Positions 15,387 through 25,961 of a DNA stretch of 64,000 nucleotides are shown in pieces. Below the pieces are notes generated by a model. The model saw nothing but the letters and a program-made list of their open reading frames with translations. It was not told the DNA's origin and did no database searches. The stretch lies in contig CALMGM010000003.1 in NCBI GenBank assembly GCA_937863685.1, positions 1-64,000 on the forward strand, read 5' to 3'. How positions within the stretch are numbered: position 1 is the first letter of the stretch; the number at the start of each line of letters is the position of its first letter. The stretch comes from an uncultured bacterium. GTDB taxonomy: Bacteria > Edwardsbacteria > AC1 > EtOH8. Made by a program: the position numbers and the translations under genes.

Positions 15387-16586
15387 ATGAGCGATATAGA
15401 GATCATCCAAGATAAATGCGTGGGCTGCGGGGCCTGCCTGTCTTCCTGCCCCTACGGGGCCATTACCCTGCAGGACAATCTGGCGGTCATCGACGACGAC
15501 AAGTGCACCCTGTGCGGGGCCTGCGTCTCCTCCTGCGGTTTCGACGCTATTTTGATCCGCAAGGATCAGGTGGAGAAGGCCGATATCTCCGACTTCAAGG
15601 GGGTGTGGGTGTTCGCCGAGCAGAAGAACGGGCAGGTGCAGAGCATCTCCTACGAATTGATGGGCGAGGGCCGCAAGCTGGCCGACGCTTTGGGGGTGGA
15701 ACTGGCGGCGGTGATCATGGGCCATAAGATCGGCGATGCCTGTCAGGATCTGATTTGGCGCGGAGCCGATAAGGTCTATGCGGTGGATGATCCGGCCCTG
15801 GAGCATTTTTGCGACGAACCCTATGCCAGGATCATGGCCGACCTGATCAAGGAATACAAACCTGAGATCGTGCTGGGCGGGGCATCCACCATCGGACGAG
15901 CCCTGATCCCTAGGGTGGCCATCAAGGCCCGCACCGGACTGACCGCCGACTGTACCTCGCTGGCCATTGATGAGGAAAAAAGGATCTTGCTGCAGACCCG
16001 CCCGGCCTTTGGCGGGAACATCATGGCCACCATCATCTGCCCCAACCACCGGCCCCAGATGGCCACGGTGCGGCACAAGGTGATGAAGGAGGCCGAATGC
16101 GATAAAACCCGCCAAGGCCAGATCATCAAAAAATCATTTGACAAAGCCACGTTGGCCTCACGCACCTCGGTGGCCCAGGTCGTCGAAGAGGCCACCAACA
16201 TGATAAAACTGACCGAGGCCGACATCATCGTCTCCGGCGGCCGGGGTATGAAGGCCCCCGAGAACTTCACGCTGGTGGAGAATTTGGCCAGGGCGGTGGG
16301 CGGCGCGGTGGGCGCCTCCCGGGCGGCGGTGGATGCCGGCTGGTTACCCTATTCCCACCAGGTGGGGCAGACCGGCAAGACGGTGGCCCCCAAGCTGTAC
16401 ATCGCCTGCGGCATCAGCGGGGCCATCCAGCATCTGGTGGGCATGCAGTCCTCGGACTGCATCATCGCCATCAACAAGGACCCCGAGGCCCCCATCTTCA
16501 AGGTGGCCAGTTATGGGATAGTGGGCGACGTCTTCGAGGTGCTTCCGGCCCTGACCAAGAAACTGCAGGAAACCTGCGGGAAATAA
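15387..16586 (+). CDS. etfA: Electron transfer flavoprotein subunit alpha with N-terminal ferredoxin domain
   Basis: A 399-residue EtfA with an extra N-terminal 2x[4Fe-4S] ferredoxin domain: [12 protein letters not shown] at residues 11-22 and [11 protein letters not shown] near 41-51. A standard EtfA follows, with an FAD domain near residues 285-385 ([43 protein letters not shown]). Ferredoxin-fused EtfA is known from anaerobic caffeyl-CoA reductase (CarE) and lactate dehydrogenase (LctC) complexes, so a ferredoxin-linked role in an anaerobe is likely. The partner dehydrogenase is not in the window. Confidence 0.93.
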   Translation: MSDIEIIQDKCVGCGACLSSCPYGAITLQDNLAVIDDDKCTLCGACVSSCGFDAILIRKDQVEKADISDFKGVWVFAEQKNGQVQSISYELMGEGRKLADALGVELAAVIMGHKIGDACQDLIWRGADKVYAVDDPALEHFCDEPYARIMADLIKEYKPEIVLGGASTIGRALIPRVAIKARTGLTADCTSLAIDEEKRILLQTRPAFGGNIMATIICPNHRPQMATVRHKVMKEAECDKTRQGQIIKKSFDKATLASRTSVAQVVEEATNMIKLTEADIIVSGGRGMKAPENFTLVENLARAVGGAVGASRAAVDAGWLPYSHQVGQTGKTVAPKLYIACGISGAIQHLVGMQSSDCIIAINKDPEAPIFKVASYGIVGDVFEVLPALTKKLQETCGK

Positions 16587-16599
16587 TAGAAAGGGAAAG

Positions 16600-16944
16600 A
16601 TGTCTTCAGATTTTGTGGGACTGGGCGGGGCCCTGATCGTCTGCCTGATAGCCCAGAGCATAGTGTTCATAGCCCTGGCCATCATGGCCGGGGTGATATC
16701 CTTGGTGGGATTGCTGGCCGGTGATAAGAACGGCACTCCGGAGGCATCATCATTGCCACTTATCAACACAGCGACTGTGCCATCGAGCGATGATGAGGGC
16801 CTGGAAATCGCCGCGGTGGTGATGGGCGCCTTGACGGCGGAACTGAACCGGGGCGACGGAACGGTCAATCTCCCAGCCGGGAAGAACAGTTCCTGGCGGC
16901 TGGTCTCGCTTCAGGAAGCGGCCAGCAGGGGGGGCAGGAAATGA
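16600..16944 (+). CDS. OadG-like gamma subunit of a Na+-translocating decarboxylase
   Basis: A 114-residue protein with one N-terminal membrane segment (about residues 8-42, LGGALIVCLIAQSIVFIALA) and a soluble tail containing EIAAVVMGALTAEL, the layout of OadG/MmdD-type gamma subunits. These anchor the carboxyltransferase to the membrane beta subunit. Its stop overlaps the start of the next gene by 4 bases (ATGA). The carboxyltransferase (alpha) and biotin carrier genes are not next to it. Confidence 0.75.
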   Translation: MSSDFVGLGGALIVCLIAQSIVFIALAIMAGVISLVGLLAGDKNGTPEASSLPLINTATVPSSDDEGLEIAAVVMGALTAELNRGDGTVNLPAGKNSSWRLVSLQEAASRGGRK

Positions 16945-18065
16945 ATACTATCCTGCATCATCTCTCAATGCTGGTACAGATGTCCGGGATGGCCAATCTT
17001 TCCCTGGGCAATGTGATCATGATCCTGGTCTCCCTGACCCTGGTATATCTGGCGATATTCAAGGGCTTTGAGCCGCTGCTGCTGCTGCCCATAGGTTTCG
17101 GGGCCTTTCTGGCCAACTTGCCGCTGTCGAACGTGGTGGGGCCGGACGGCCTGCTGACCCTGATCTACAACGCGGGAGTTTCCACCGAGGTCCTGCCTAC
17201 CATGATGTTCATGGTGATCGGGGCCCTGACTGATTTCGGCCCGCTGCTGGCCAATCCTTCCACCTTTTTGATGGGGGCCGCCGCCCAGTTCGGGGTCTTC
17301 GCCGCCTTGCTGATAGCAACCGCCCTGGGCTTTAACCTGGCGGAGGCCGGGGCCATCGGCATCATCGGGGGGGCCGACGGGCCGACCGCCATCTTCACCG
17401 CCAGCAAGCTGGCCCCGCACCTGCTGGGGCCGATCGCAGTGGCGGCCTACACCTATATGTCGCTGGTGCCGCTGATCCAGCCGCCCATCATGCGGCTGAT
17501 GACCACCAAGAAGGAGCGGGCCACCGTGATGAAACAGCTGCGTCCGGTCAGCAAGAGGGAGCGGATAATATTTCCAGTCGCCATATCCATCATCACCGCT
17601 TTGCTGCTGCCCCAGGCCATCGCCCTGATCGGGACCATGATGCTGGGGAACATCATCCGGGAGAGCGGCGTCACCGAAAGGCTTTCCAAGACACTGCAGA
17701 ACGAGATGTGCAACATCGTCACCATACTGCTGGCGGCATCGGTAGGGGCCACCATGGAGGCCGGCAATTTTCTGAGCCTATCCACCCTGAAGATAGTGGC
17801 CCTGGGACTGGTGGCTTTCGGATTCAGCACTTTCGGCGGGATGCTGCTGGGCAAGGTCTTTTATATTGTCAGCGGGGGCAAGGTCAATCCGCTGATCGGT
17901 TCGGCCGGGGTCTCGGCGGTTCCAATGGCGGCGCGGGTCTCACAGGTGGAAGGGCAGCGCGAGAACAAACACAATTTTCTGCTGATGCACGCCATGGGCC
18001 CCAATGTGGCCGGGGTGCTGGGCACAGCCATGGCCGCCGGAGTGCTGATCTCCCTGCTGAAGTAA
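16941..18065 (+). CDS. Na+-translocating decarboxylase beta subunit (OadB/GcdB/MmdB family)
   Basis: A 374-residue polytopic protein matching the OadB/GcdB/MmdB family, which couples decarboxylation of a carboxybiotin carrier to Na+ export. The family hallmark GIIGGADGPTAIFTASKLAP lies near residues 138-157; its Asp corresponds to the essential Asp of Klebsiella OadB. A second conserved stretch is MEAGNFLSLSTLKIVALGL. The substrate (glutaconyl-, methylmalonyl-CoA or oxaloacetate) cannot be told from this subunit. Co-transcription with ETF genes hints at a CoA-ester fermentation. Confidence 0.93.
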   Translation: MNTILHHLSMLVQMSGMANLSLGNVIMILVSLTLVYLAIFKGFEPLLLLPIGFGAFLANLPLSNVVGPDGLLTLIYNAGVSTEVLPTMMFMVIGALTDFGPLLANPSTFLMGAAAQFGVFAALLIATALGFNLAEAGAIGIIGGADGPTAIFTASKLAPHLLGPIAVAAYTYMSLVPLIQPPIMRLMTTKKERATVMKQLRPVSKRERIIFPVAISIITALLLPQAIALIGTMMLGNIIRESGVTERLSKTLQNEMCNIVTILLAASVGATMEAGNFLSLSTLKIVALGLVAFGFSTFGGMLLGKVFYIVSGGKVNPLIGSAGVSAVPMAARVSQVEGQRENKHNFLLMHAMGPNVAGVLGTAMAAGVLISLLK

Positions 18066-18214
18066 AAACGTCTTTGCGGAACCAGCCACTGAAACACGGA
18101 AATTATGGAAGCACTGAATAGTCTCTTTATTGTTTTAAATTTTAAACACTCTTTGTTTCCGCGGCAAGTATCTTATAATAATTCTAATCATAAAATAAAA
18201 AGAAGGGCGCAATA

Positions 18215-19408
18215 ATGTCTCACGGAAAAGTCAAGTTCAACACTCTGGCGGTGCACGGGGCCGGCATGCCGGACCTGACCAAGATCAAGCCGGTATCCAT
18301 CCCCATCTATCAGTCATCTGAGTTTGTCTTTGATTCGGCCGAACACGGCGCAGCGGTGATGTCAGGCCAGGAGCCGGGCTTCGTCTACACCCGGCTGGGC
18401 AATCCCACCAGCCAGGATTTCGAAAAACGAATGTCCCTGCTGGAGGGAACCGACGAAGGAATATCCTTCGCCTCGGGGCTGGCGGCCATCGCCGCGGTGA
18501 TTCTTACTTACTGCCGCCCCGGAGACAACATCATCTCCTCGGCTCCCATCTACGGCGGAACCTTCGGTTTATTCAAGGACCTGCTGCCCAAGATGAACAT
18601 CGAGATCATCTACCTGCCGGCCAAGGATATCCACGAGCTGCTATCCGCCAAGGTCAATGCCAAGACCAAAATGATATATATCGAAACCCCGGCCAATCCC
18701 ACTCTGGACGTGGTGGACATCGCCGAGACGGTCAAGGCCGCCAAACAGCATAATCTGAAAGTGGTCATCGACAACACCTTTGCCACGCCCTGCCTGCAGC
18801 GGCCGATGGAGATGGGGGTGGACATCGTCCTGCACTCGGCCACCAAATATATCTGCGGCCATGGCGATACCATGGGCGGAGTGGTGGTGGCCTCCAAGGC
18901 CGAGATCGACCAGATCCGGCCCATGGCCTTCAAGAACCTGGGCGGCTCTATTGCTCCGTTTACCGCCTGGTTGATGTCACGTGGCCTGCAGACCCTGCCT
19001 TTGCGGGTGGAGCGCCATTCCCAGAATGCCATGATCGTTTCCCGATTTCTGGAGAAGCATCCCAAGGTGTTGCGCACCTGTTATCCGGGCCTGGAATCCT
19101 GTCCGGCCCATCAGGTCGCCAAAAAGCAGATGAGCGGCGGCTACGGCGGGGTGTTGGCCATCGATCTGAAGGGCGGGCGCGAGGCCGGCCGCAAATTCCA
19201 GAACAACCTCAGGCTGTGCAAGCTGGCGGTCAGCCTGGGCAGCGTGGACACCCTGGTGACCCACCCGGCCTCCACCACCCATCTGGCCTATTCCGAGGAG
19301 GACCTGGCGGCGGTGGGCATGACCGCCGGCTTCGTCAGGATAGCGGTGGGCATCGAGGATCCGGAGGACGTGATGGCCGACCTGGACCAGGCATTGTCAC
19401 AGATTTAA
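18215..19408 (+). CDS. Cys/Met metabolism PLP-dependent enzyme (gamma-synthase / gamma-lyase type)
   Basis: A 397-residue member of the cystathionine gamma-synthase / methionine gamma-lyase family. It contains YTRLGNPTSQDFEKRM, the PLP-phosphate region SGLAAI, and the Schiff-base lysine near residue 211 in HSATKYICGHGD. The segment YGGTFGLF has Gly where classical methionine gamma-lyase has its active-site Cys, so that assignment is not secure; O-acetylhomoserine sulfhydrylase or cystathionine lyase are alternatives. The 149-bp region before it has a TATAAT box at 18174 but a poor -35. Confidence 0.85.
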   Translation: MSHGKVKFNTLAVHGAGMPDLTKIKPVSIPIYQSSEFVFDSAEHGAAVMSGQEPGFVYTRLGNPTSQDFEKRMSLLEGTDEGISFASGLAAIAAVILTYCRPGDNIISSAPIYGGTFGLFKDLLPKMNIEIIYLPAKDIHELLSAKVNAKTKMIYIETPANPTLDVVDIAETVKAAKQHNLKVVIDNTFATPCLQRPMEMGVDIVLHSATKYICGHGDTMGGVVVASKAEIDQIRPMAFKNLGGSIAPFTAWLMSRGLQTLPLRVERHSQNAMIVSRFLEKHPKVLRTCYPGLESCPAHQVAKKQMSGGYGGVLAIDLKGGREAGRKFQNNLRLCKLAVSLGSVDTLVTHPASTTHLAYSEEDLAAVGMTAGFVRIAVGIEDPEDVMADLDQALSQI

Positions 19409-19452
19409 AATCGCAAAATGTAAATTGTAAATTTTCAATTGCTAATGGCATT

Positions 19453-19529
19453 GCGCCTGTAGCTCAGCTGGATAGAGCGTCGGACTTCGAATCCGCAGGC
19501 CGCCCGTTCGAATCGGGCCAGGCGCACCA
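19453..19529 (+). tRNA. tRNA-Arg (anticodon TCG)
   Basis: The 77-base cloverleaf has acceptor arm GCGCCTG/CAGGCGC, D arm GCTCAGCTGGATAGAGC, anticodon loop CTTCGAA with TCG at 19487-19489, and T arm GCCCGTTCGAATCGGGC. CCA is encoded at 19527-19529. An AT-rich AAATTG-type repeat lies directly upstream (about 19408-19446). Confidence 0.95.
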
Positions 19530-19620
19530 TGATGCACTCGGACAAAATCATCCGGCACCGCCTACTTCCTTACGCCGGCTGGTCGCACAAAAGATCCCAA
19601 AACATTAAGGGTTAAAAGGT

Positions 19621-20175
19621 ATGGGACAGACTACAGCCAGAAGCCTGCTGTGTATTAAAACTTTTCTGAAAGAAAAATATCCCGAAATTGATCACTCGAA
19701 AGTTTTAAAGCGGCTAAGTGCCGCGGATCAGGAAAGCTTTAAAGCCCTGGCCGAAGATCATTGGGTTCCTTATGATTTGTATTTCAATCTGCTGGCCGCC
19801 GGAGCCGCCGAAGCTTCCTGTGAGGTGCATCAGTTCTGCCAGGAATTCGGCGCTTTTCAGGTCAAGCACGACACGGAATTCATCTACAAAATGGCAATAA
19901 AGTTCGGCGGGCCGGGGCTGATGGTGATGGAGGCCAACCAGATCTGGAAAAGATACCATGATACCGGGCGGTTTTACGTCTTCGACATATTGGCCAAGAG
20001 CGCCAAGGCCAGGATTGAGAATATCGAGGGCGGCGGCCCGATGTTATGTTCGGTGATCTTGGGCTTCATCAAAGCCGGGCTGGAGCTGTCAGGGGCAAAA
20101 GATTTCAGCGTGGAGCATAACCGGTGCCGGAACAGGGGTGATGCCTTATGCGAATATATCACCCGGTGGTCCTGA
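19621..20175 (+). CDS. V4R/DUF2378-like sensor-type protein
   Basis: A 184-residue soluble protein. The C-terminal CRNRGDALCEYITRWS resembles the end of V4R and haem-NO-binding-like (DUF2378) domains, where a conserved CxxxGDxxCEF-type motif occurs. The first half is helical (KVLKRLSAADQESFKALAEDHWVPYDLYF). Such domains bind small molecules or haem in regulatory proteins, but no output domain is present. It stands alone between tRNA-Arg and argF. Function is not known; the family call is moderate. Confidence 0.5.
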   Translation: MGQTTARSLLCIKTFLKEKYPEIDHSKVLKRLSAADQESFKALAEDHWVPYDLYFNLLAAGAAEASCEVHQFCQEFGAFQVKHDTEFIYKMAIKFGGPGLMVMEANQIWKRYHDTGRFYVFDILAKSAKARIENIEGGGPMLCSVILGFIKAGLELSGAKDFSVEHNRCRNRGDALCEYITRWS

Positions 20176-20255
20176 ACACCTCAGACGCCAGAAAAAAGCC
20201 AGCCCGGGCCAGATCAAAGCCAAATAGCCGGTCAAACGCTGCATTTCGTTTTCTC

Positions 20256-20284
20256 TTGACTAAAATCTTATAATAAGGTAAAAT
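20256..20284 (+). promoter_or_regulatory. Predicted promoter of the argF leader
   Basis: TTGACT (20256-20261), a 17-base spacer, then TAAAAT (20279-20284). It would start transcription near 20291, about 168 bases before the argF ATG, producing a long leader that contains the hairpin at 20361-20388. Confidence 0.65.
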
Positions 20285-20360
20285 TAGTACTTAAATAACG
20301 ATAACAACATATTTTATAACACATTGTATTGTATGGATATATAAATTGTTGAGGATATTG

Positions 20361-20396
20361 GCTCGCAAGCGATTAAAAACTTGCGGGCTATTTTTG
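20361..20396 (+). terminator. Terminator-like hairpin in the argF leader
   Basis: GCTCGCAAG (20361-20369) pairs with CTTGCGGGC (20380-20388), 9 bp with one G-U pair, followed by TATTTTTG. It lies between the predicted promoter and argF. It could be an attenuator of argF, or the terminator of a separate RNA of about 100 bases starting near 20291. Confidence 0.6.
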
Positions 20397-20458
20397 AAAT
20401 AACAATCAATAGTCTAAGGGTAAAACCTTTGCTCACAAACCATTAAACGGAGGAACAG

Positions 20459-21406
20459 ATGAAGAAGGACCTTCTCTCGGTAGCTGACTTGAATAAAAAG
20501 GAGATGGACGATCTTTTTGCGCTGGCGATAAAAATCAAGAAACAGACCAAGGCCGGCAAGTCACCCAAGCTGTTGGCCGACAAAACCATGGCCATGATCT
20601 TCGAAAAACCGTCCCTGCGCACCAGGGTCACTTTCGAGACCGGGATGACCCAGCTGGGCGGACATGGGATCTTCTTGGAGATGCAATTAGGCAAGCGGGA
20701 GTCGACCCCGGACATTGCCCGCAACATCAACCGCTGGGTGGACCTGATAATGGCCCGGACCTTCGCCCACAAGAGCATCGTGGAGATAGCCGAGAACACC
20801 GATATCCCGGTGATCAACGCCCTGTCGGACTTGGAGCATCCCTGCCAGATCTTCGCCGATTTTCTGACCATACTGGAGCACAAGAGGAAATTCAAGGGCC
20901 TGAAGCTGGTCTACATCGGCGACGGCAACAACGTCTGCAATTCGCTGCTGCTGGCCGCCGCCACCCTGGGCGTCAACATGACGGTGGGCTGCCCCCAGGG
21001 CTATGAGCCGGACCGGGGCATCTGGGAGAAGGCCCAGGAGTTGGCTGCCAAGACCAAGACCACCCTGCAGATAGTGCGCGACCCGCGGGAGGCCGCCCGC
21101 CAGGCCGATATCATCTACACCGACGTCTGGGCCTCAATGGGCCAGGAGTCGGAGAAGGACCTCAAGGCCAGGATATTCGCCCCCTACCAGATCAACAAGC
21201 ACATCATCGACGCCGCCAAGAAGGACTGCATCGTTCTGCACTGTCTGCCGGCCCACCGGGAGGAGGAGATCACCAGCGAGGTGCTGGACGGTCCGCACTC
21301 CCAGGTGCTGGACCAAGCCGAGAACCGGCTGCATATCCAGAAGGCGATAATGGTCACTCTGGTAAAGAACAATGCCCGGAGGCCCAAGGCCAAAAAGAAG
21401 AAATAA
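20459..21406 (+). CDS. argF: Ornithine carbamoyltransferase
   Basis: A 315-residue enzyme that makes citrulline from ornithine and carbamoyl phosphate in arginine synthesis. It has the carbamoyl-phosphate loop FEKPSLRTRVTFE near residue 50, HPCQIFAD near 127, and the ornithine/catalytic HCLPAHREEE near 261. Length is normal apart from a lysine-rich tail (RRPKAKKKK). AACGGAGGAAC supplies the ribosome-binding site. No other arg gene is adjacent; expression may be controlled by the hairpin in its leader. Confidence 0.95.
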   Translation: MKKDLLSVADLNKKEMDDLFALAIKIKKQTKAGKSPKLLADKTMAMIFEKPSLRTRVTFETGMTQLGGHGIFLEMQLGKRESTPDIARNINRWVDLIMARTFAHKSIVEIAENTDIPVINALSDLEHPCQIFADFLTILEHKRKFKGLKLVYIGDGNNVCNSLLLAAATLGVNMTVGCPQGYEPDRGIWEKAQELAAKTKTTLQIVRDPREAARQADIIYTDVWASMGQESEKDLKARIFAPYQINKHIIDAAKKDCIVLHCLPAHREEEITSEVLDGPHSQVLDQAENRLHIQKAIMVTLVKNNARRPKAKKKK

Positions 21407-21412
21407 AAAATA

Positions 21413-21440
21413 GTGCCACCCCGAACGCTCGCGGTGGCAC
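21413..21440. repeat. Inverted repeat after argF
   Basis: GTGCCACC (21413-21420) pairs with GGTGGCAC (21433-21440) around a 12-base loop. It lies just after the argF stop but is followed by TAATAACAAC rather than a T run, so it is a weak terminator at best on the + strand. Confidence 0.5.
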
Positions 21441-21469
21441 TAATAACAACTATCCAAAAGGAGACGATC

Positions 21470-21688
21470 ATGGGCGTTTTAGGAGGAATAGGGATCCTGT
21501 TCTACGGCCTGTTCATGCTGCTGGTGCTGGGGTTGGGGATCGTGTGGTTCTACTTCAGCCTTCGGTTTTTCAAGCAGGCCACCGAATACTACCAGTCGGA
21601 GCTTGATGATCGCGCCAGAAAGCATGACCAGATGAGCGAGCTGCTGGCCAAGTTCGACCAGCTGGTGGATGTGCTTAAGGTAAAATAG
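21470..21688 (+). CDS. Small membrane protein with cytoplasmic coiled tail
   Basis: A 72-residue protein starting MGVLGGIGILFYGLF, preceded by AAAAGGAGA. Residues 3-30 form one membrane segment. The rest is charged and helical (YYQSELDDRARKHDQMSELLAKF), ending LVDVLKVK. I do not recognise a family. The good ribosome-binding site and the clean start make it a likely real gene. The start at 21413 that lengthens it would run through the inverted repeat and is less likely. Confidence 0.65.
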   Translation: MGVLGGIGILFYGLFMLLVLGLGIVWFYFSLRFFKQATEYYQSELDDRARKHDQMSELLAKFDQLVDVLKVK

Positions 21689-22045
21689 CCACCATAAGGA
21701 ATTTAGAATATTGAAGATAGAATTGGTGAATGGTTGTCAATCAATGCGATGGTGCTTTTATTACTCTGGCAATTAAATAGATCAATAATCCTTATCCGTT
21801 TTTCGAACATCCTTGTTGTCATGCCCGTGAAAACGGGCATCCAAGCCTGGATTCCCTCTTTCGAGGGAATGACACATTGCGCTGTTTATTCGCCGAAGTA
21901 ATAATAACTAACGAAACAATCTGCTGTACATATGGATCGCTTCGCCTGAAAACCACAAAGCCGTCTTGCGATGACGGTTTCCTGAATATTCTATATTCAA
22001 GATTCCATATTCAATATTCATCTTTTATCATTGCAAGCAGGTGAT
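21689..22045. repeat. Gene-free region of dispersed repeats before dapF
   Basis: No gene is seen in these 357 bases. They contain an AT-rich ATATTGAAGATAGAATT unit (21699-21735), its inverted relative (21983-22020), and between them a TGTCATGCCCG...CGAGGGAATGACA palindromic repeat (21817-21875) of the TGTCATTCCCGC family found throughout the window. Confidence 0.7.
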
Positions 22046-22846
22046 ATGAAATTTTACAAGATGTCCGGCAGCGGCAACGATTTCGTCCTGCTGGACAACC
22101 GTGAGGGGAAATTGCCCTCCGACCTCTCTCCGCTGGTCCAAAGATTATGCCACCGCCGCAACGGGGTGGGGGCCGACGGGGTGCTGATCATCGAAAAATC
22201 GGCCCAGGCCGATTTTCGGATGCGCTATCTCAACGCCGACGGCGGCGAGGTGGCCTTCTGCGGCAACGGCGGTCGCTGCATCGCCTGGTTTGCTCGTTCC
22301 ATCGGGGCGGCGGGCCAGGCGATGTCATTCCAGGCCGGGGACGGCCAGCATCGGGCCGAGGTTGTTGCCGACCGGGTGAAACTGCAGATGCGGGAACCGC
22401 GCGATTTCGACCTGCGGTTCCTGCTGGACCTGGATGACCGGGGATATTCGGCCTCCTTTGCCGACACCGGGGTGCCGCACGTGGTGATCCCTGTGGCCGA
22501 GCTGGACGATTTCCCGGTGGCGGAGGTGGGCCGCAAGATCAGGCATCACGACAGATTCCAGCCGGAGGGGACCAATGCCAACTTTATCGAGATCGCCGAC
22601 CGGCACCACCTGAAGATCCGGACCTACGAGCGGGGGGTGGAGGACGAGACCCTGGCCTGCGGCACCGGAGCCACTGCGGCGGCGGTGGTGGCGGCCCGGC
22701 TGGGCATGGCCGAGTCCCCGGTGGAGTGCCTGACCCGGGGCGGGGAGACCCTGACCATCCATTTCCAGCTGGAGGGGGAGGCGGTCAGCCAGGTCTTTCT
22801 GGAGGGGGCGGTGAAGCTGGTGTTTCAGGGGGAGTGGGCGGATTGA
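22046..22846 (+). CDS. dapF: Diaminopimelate epimerase
   Basis: A 266-residue epimerase that converts LL- to meso-diaminopimelate for lysine and peptidoglycan. The two catalytic cysteines are in FCGNGGRC (about residue 72) and LACGTGATA (about residue 205). The start MKFYKMSGSGNDF is preceded by GCAGGTG. The first Cys-containing motif has GGRC where many DapF proteins have ARC or LRC. It belongs with lysC, asd, dapB and dapL elsewhere in the window. Confidence 0.94.
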   Translation: MKFYKMSGSGNDFVLLDNREGKLPSDLSPLVQRLCHRRNGVGADGVLIIEKSAQADFRMRYLNADGGEVAFCGNGGRCIAWFARSIGAAGQAMSFQAGDGQHRAEVVADRVKLQMREPRDFDLRFLLDLDDRGYSASFADTGVPHVVIPVAELDDFPVAEVGRKIRHHDRFQPEGTNANFIEIADRHHLKIRTYERGVEDETLACGTGATAAAVVAARLGMAESPVECLTRGGETLTIHFQLEGEAVSQVFLEGAVKLVFQGEWAD

Positions 22847-22862
22847 TTCAACTCAACCCCAA

Positions 22863-22887
22863 CCCCTTCTCTTGACAAGAGAAGGGG
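22863..22887. repeat. Palindromic repeat, CCCCTTCTC...GAGAAGGGG
   Basis: Eleven-base arms CCCCTTCTCTT and AAGAGAAGGGG around GAC. It belongs to the C-rich/G-rich palindrome group seen also at 12832, 40614, 49839 and 54838. Confidence 0.7.
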
Positions 22888-22957
22888 ATAAAGGGAATGA
22901 GTTTGTCCCCCGTTCAACTTGCCGGGCGTGGTGTTTGGCTCAGGGTGACAAAAGCGC

Positions 22958-23048
22958 GTCATTGCGAGAATACAATAAAGCGGGTCGACGAAGCAATCTT
23001 AGTGATGGATTGCTTCATCAGTTCAATACCAAGCCGGCTCGCAATGAC
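22958..23048. repeat. Palindromic repeat, GTCATTGCGAG...CTCGCAATGAC
   Basis: Exact 11-base terminal inverted repeats enclose an inner hairpin AAGCAATC/GATTGCTT (22991-23015). This type of intergenic element is common in many bacterial genomes. A diverged copy lies at 56631-56748. Confidence 0.75.
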
Positions 23049-23069
23049 TGTTAAGACAACCGGATTTGA

Positions 23070-24669
<1,600 letters not shown>

Positions 24670-24755
24670 GCGCATTTAAAAGGGCAGAGATTTTATTTGC
24701 CATATACAGTTAAGATAAAATGGGTAACATGTCATCTGCATGGAAGGATTAAAAG

Positions 24756-25958
24756 ATGCAAAAGTTAACAGAAGAAAATGATATTCTTGAAGAGATGGAA
24801 GAAGAGGATGTTGAAGAAATCGAGAGCTCTGAACTTGATATTGTAAAAAAATATGATGAGGGGCAGGCGAGGATAGTAATTCAACGCAATGATTTTCTTA
24901 TCCCAAATATTCTACAAATGGTTAAAGACAGGGATATTCTAAACTTAGCCCCAACATACCAAAGAAGGAAGAGATGGAGTAATACTAAACGTTCTCACCT
25001 CATTGAATCGCTACTTATTAATATTCCCATCCCCCCGGTCTTTTTATACGAACGTGATTTAGCTAAGTATGAAGTAATGGACGGGCAGCAAAGGATGGAT
25101 GCAATACGCGGTTTTTTTAAAAATGAATTTGCACTTACAAACCTAAAAAAATGGCCGGAGCTTAATGGACGCGTGTACTCTGATTTGCCCTCCAGAATTC
25201 AAGCAGGGCTTAACCGCCGAGGTCTATCAGCTGTTATAATCCTTACGGAGAGCGGTCAATCAGAGGAAGTTGCAATGGAAATACGTCAATATGTGTTTGA
25301 ACGATTAAATACTGGTGGTGAAAAACTTAATCCACAGGAAATTAGAAACTGCATATATTCTAGCCCCTTTAATGATATGCTAGTTGAACTTGCACGTACT
25401 AATTTGTTCACAACCGCATGGAATATACCACCCAAGGAACCGGGTGAGCCGAATAAAATTAGCAAGAAACTTGAAACTAATAGACTATATTCTGTTATGG
25501 CCGATTGCGAAATTGTTCTTCGTTTCTTTGCATTGGGAGAAATGAAATACTTTAAGGGTGGCATGAAAAGGGCCCTTGACGATTGTATGAAGAGAGAAAA
25601 AACACTTACTAAAAAGGAATGTTTGGCACAGAAGATCAAGTACATACATTGTCTTTCAATTGCAACTAAAACATTTGGGCCAGTACTCTTCAGATTGCCA
25701 AGTAAAAATGATGAATTAACTGGCAGACATTCTGTCCCGCTATCTGATGCAATTCTTTTAGGTATACGTTCGCTTAGTGCAAAAGATGCAAACAAGCTAC
25801 CACGTTATTCTACGAAAATAGTCGCAAAAATAAATAAAATGTTAACAACTGAAGAGACTTATAAAACATTAGTTGGACGTGCGAATACAAAATCATCTAT
25901 AGTGGAACGAATTAATCTGGTTTCTGATGTATTCAAGTCCGTGGTAAAAGGTAATTAG
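24756..25958 (+). CDS. DUF262 (GmrS/ParB-like) domain protein
   Basis: A 400-residue protein with the DUF262 signature: LAPTYQRRKRWSNTKRSHLIESLLINIPIPPVFLYE followed by EVMDGQQRMDAI, where DGQQR lies at about residues 109-113. DUF262 is the ParB/Srx-like NTP-hydrolysing domain found in GmrSD type IV restriction and other defence proteins. Here no C-terminal HNH (DUF1524) nuclease is visible. The gene is AT-rich and followed after 3 bases by a HEPN gene, so the partner may supply the nuclease. Confidence 0.87.
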   Translation: MQKLTEENDILEEMEEEDVEEIESSELDIVKKYDEGQARIVIQRNDFLIPNILQMVKDRDILNLAPTYQRRKRWSNTKRSHLIESLLINIPIPPVFLYERDLAKYEVMDGQQRMDAIRGFFKNEFALTNLKKWPELNGRVYSDLPSRIQAGLNRRGLSAVIILTESGQSEEVAMEIRQYVFERLNTGGEKLNPQEIRNCIYSSPFNDMLVELARTNLFTTAWNIPPKEPGEPNKISKKLETNRLYSVMADCEIVLRFFALGEMKYFKGGMKRALDDCMKREKTLTKKECLAQKIKYIHCLSIATKTFGPVLFRLPSKNDELTGRHSVPLSDAILLGIRSLSAKDANKLPRYSTKIVAKINKMLTTEETYKTLVGRANTKSSIVERINLVSDVFKSVVKGN

Positions 25959-25961
25959 CAG

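Noticed and set aside
18066-18214. SAM riboswitch upstream of the Cys/Met enzyme
   Set aside because: No SAM-riboswitch core motifs or terminator/antiterminator pair; only AT-rich sequence and a weak TATAAT.
21689-22045. CRISPR array
   Set aside because: The repeats here are palindromic dispersed elements, not regularly spaced identical repeats; no cas genes in the window.
22872-22877. TTGACA as a -35 box upstream of guaB
   Set aside because: It is the centre of the CCCCTTCTC/GAGAAGGGG palindrome and has no -10 at a suitable distance.
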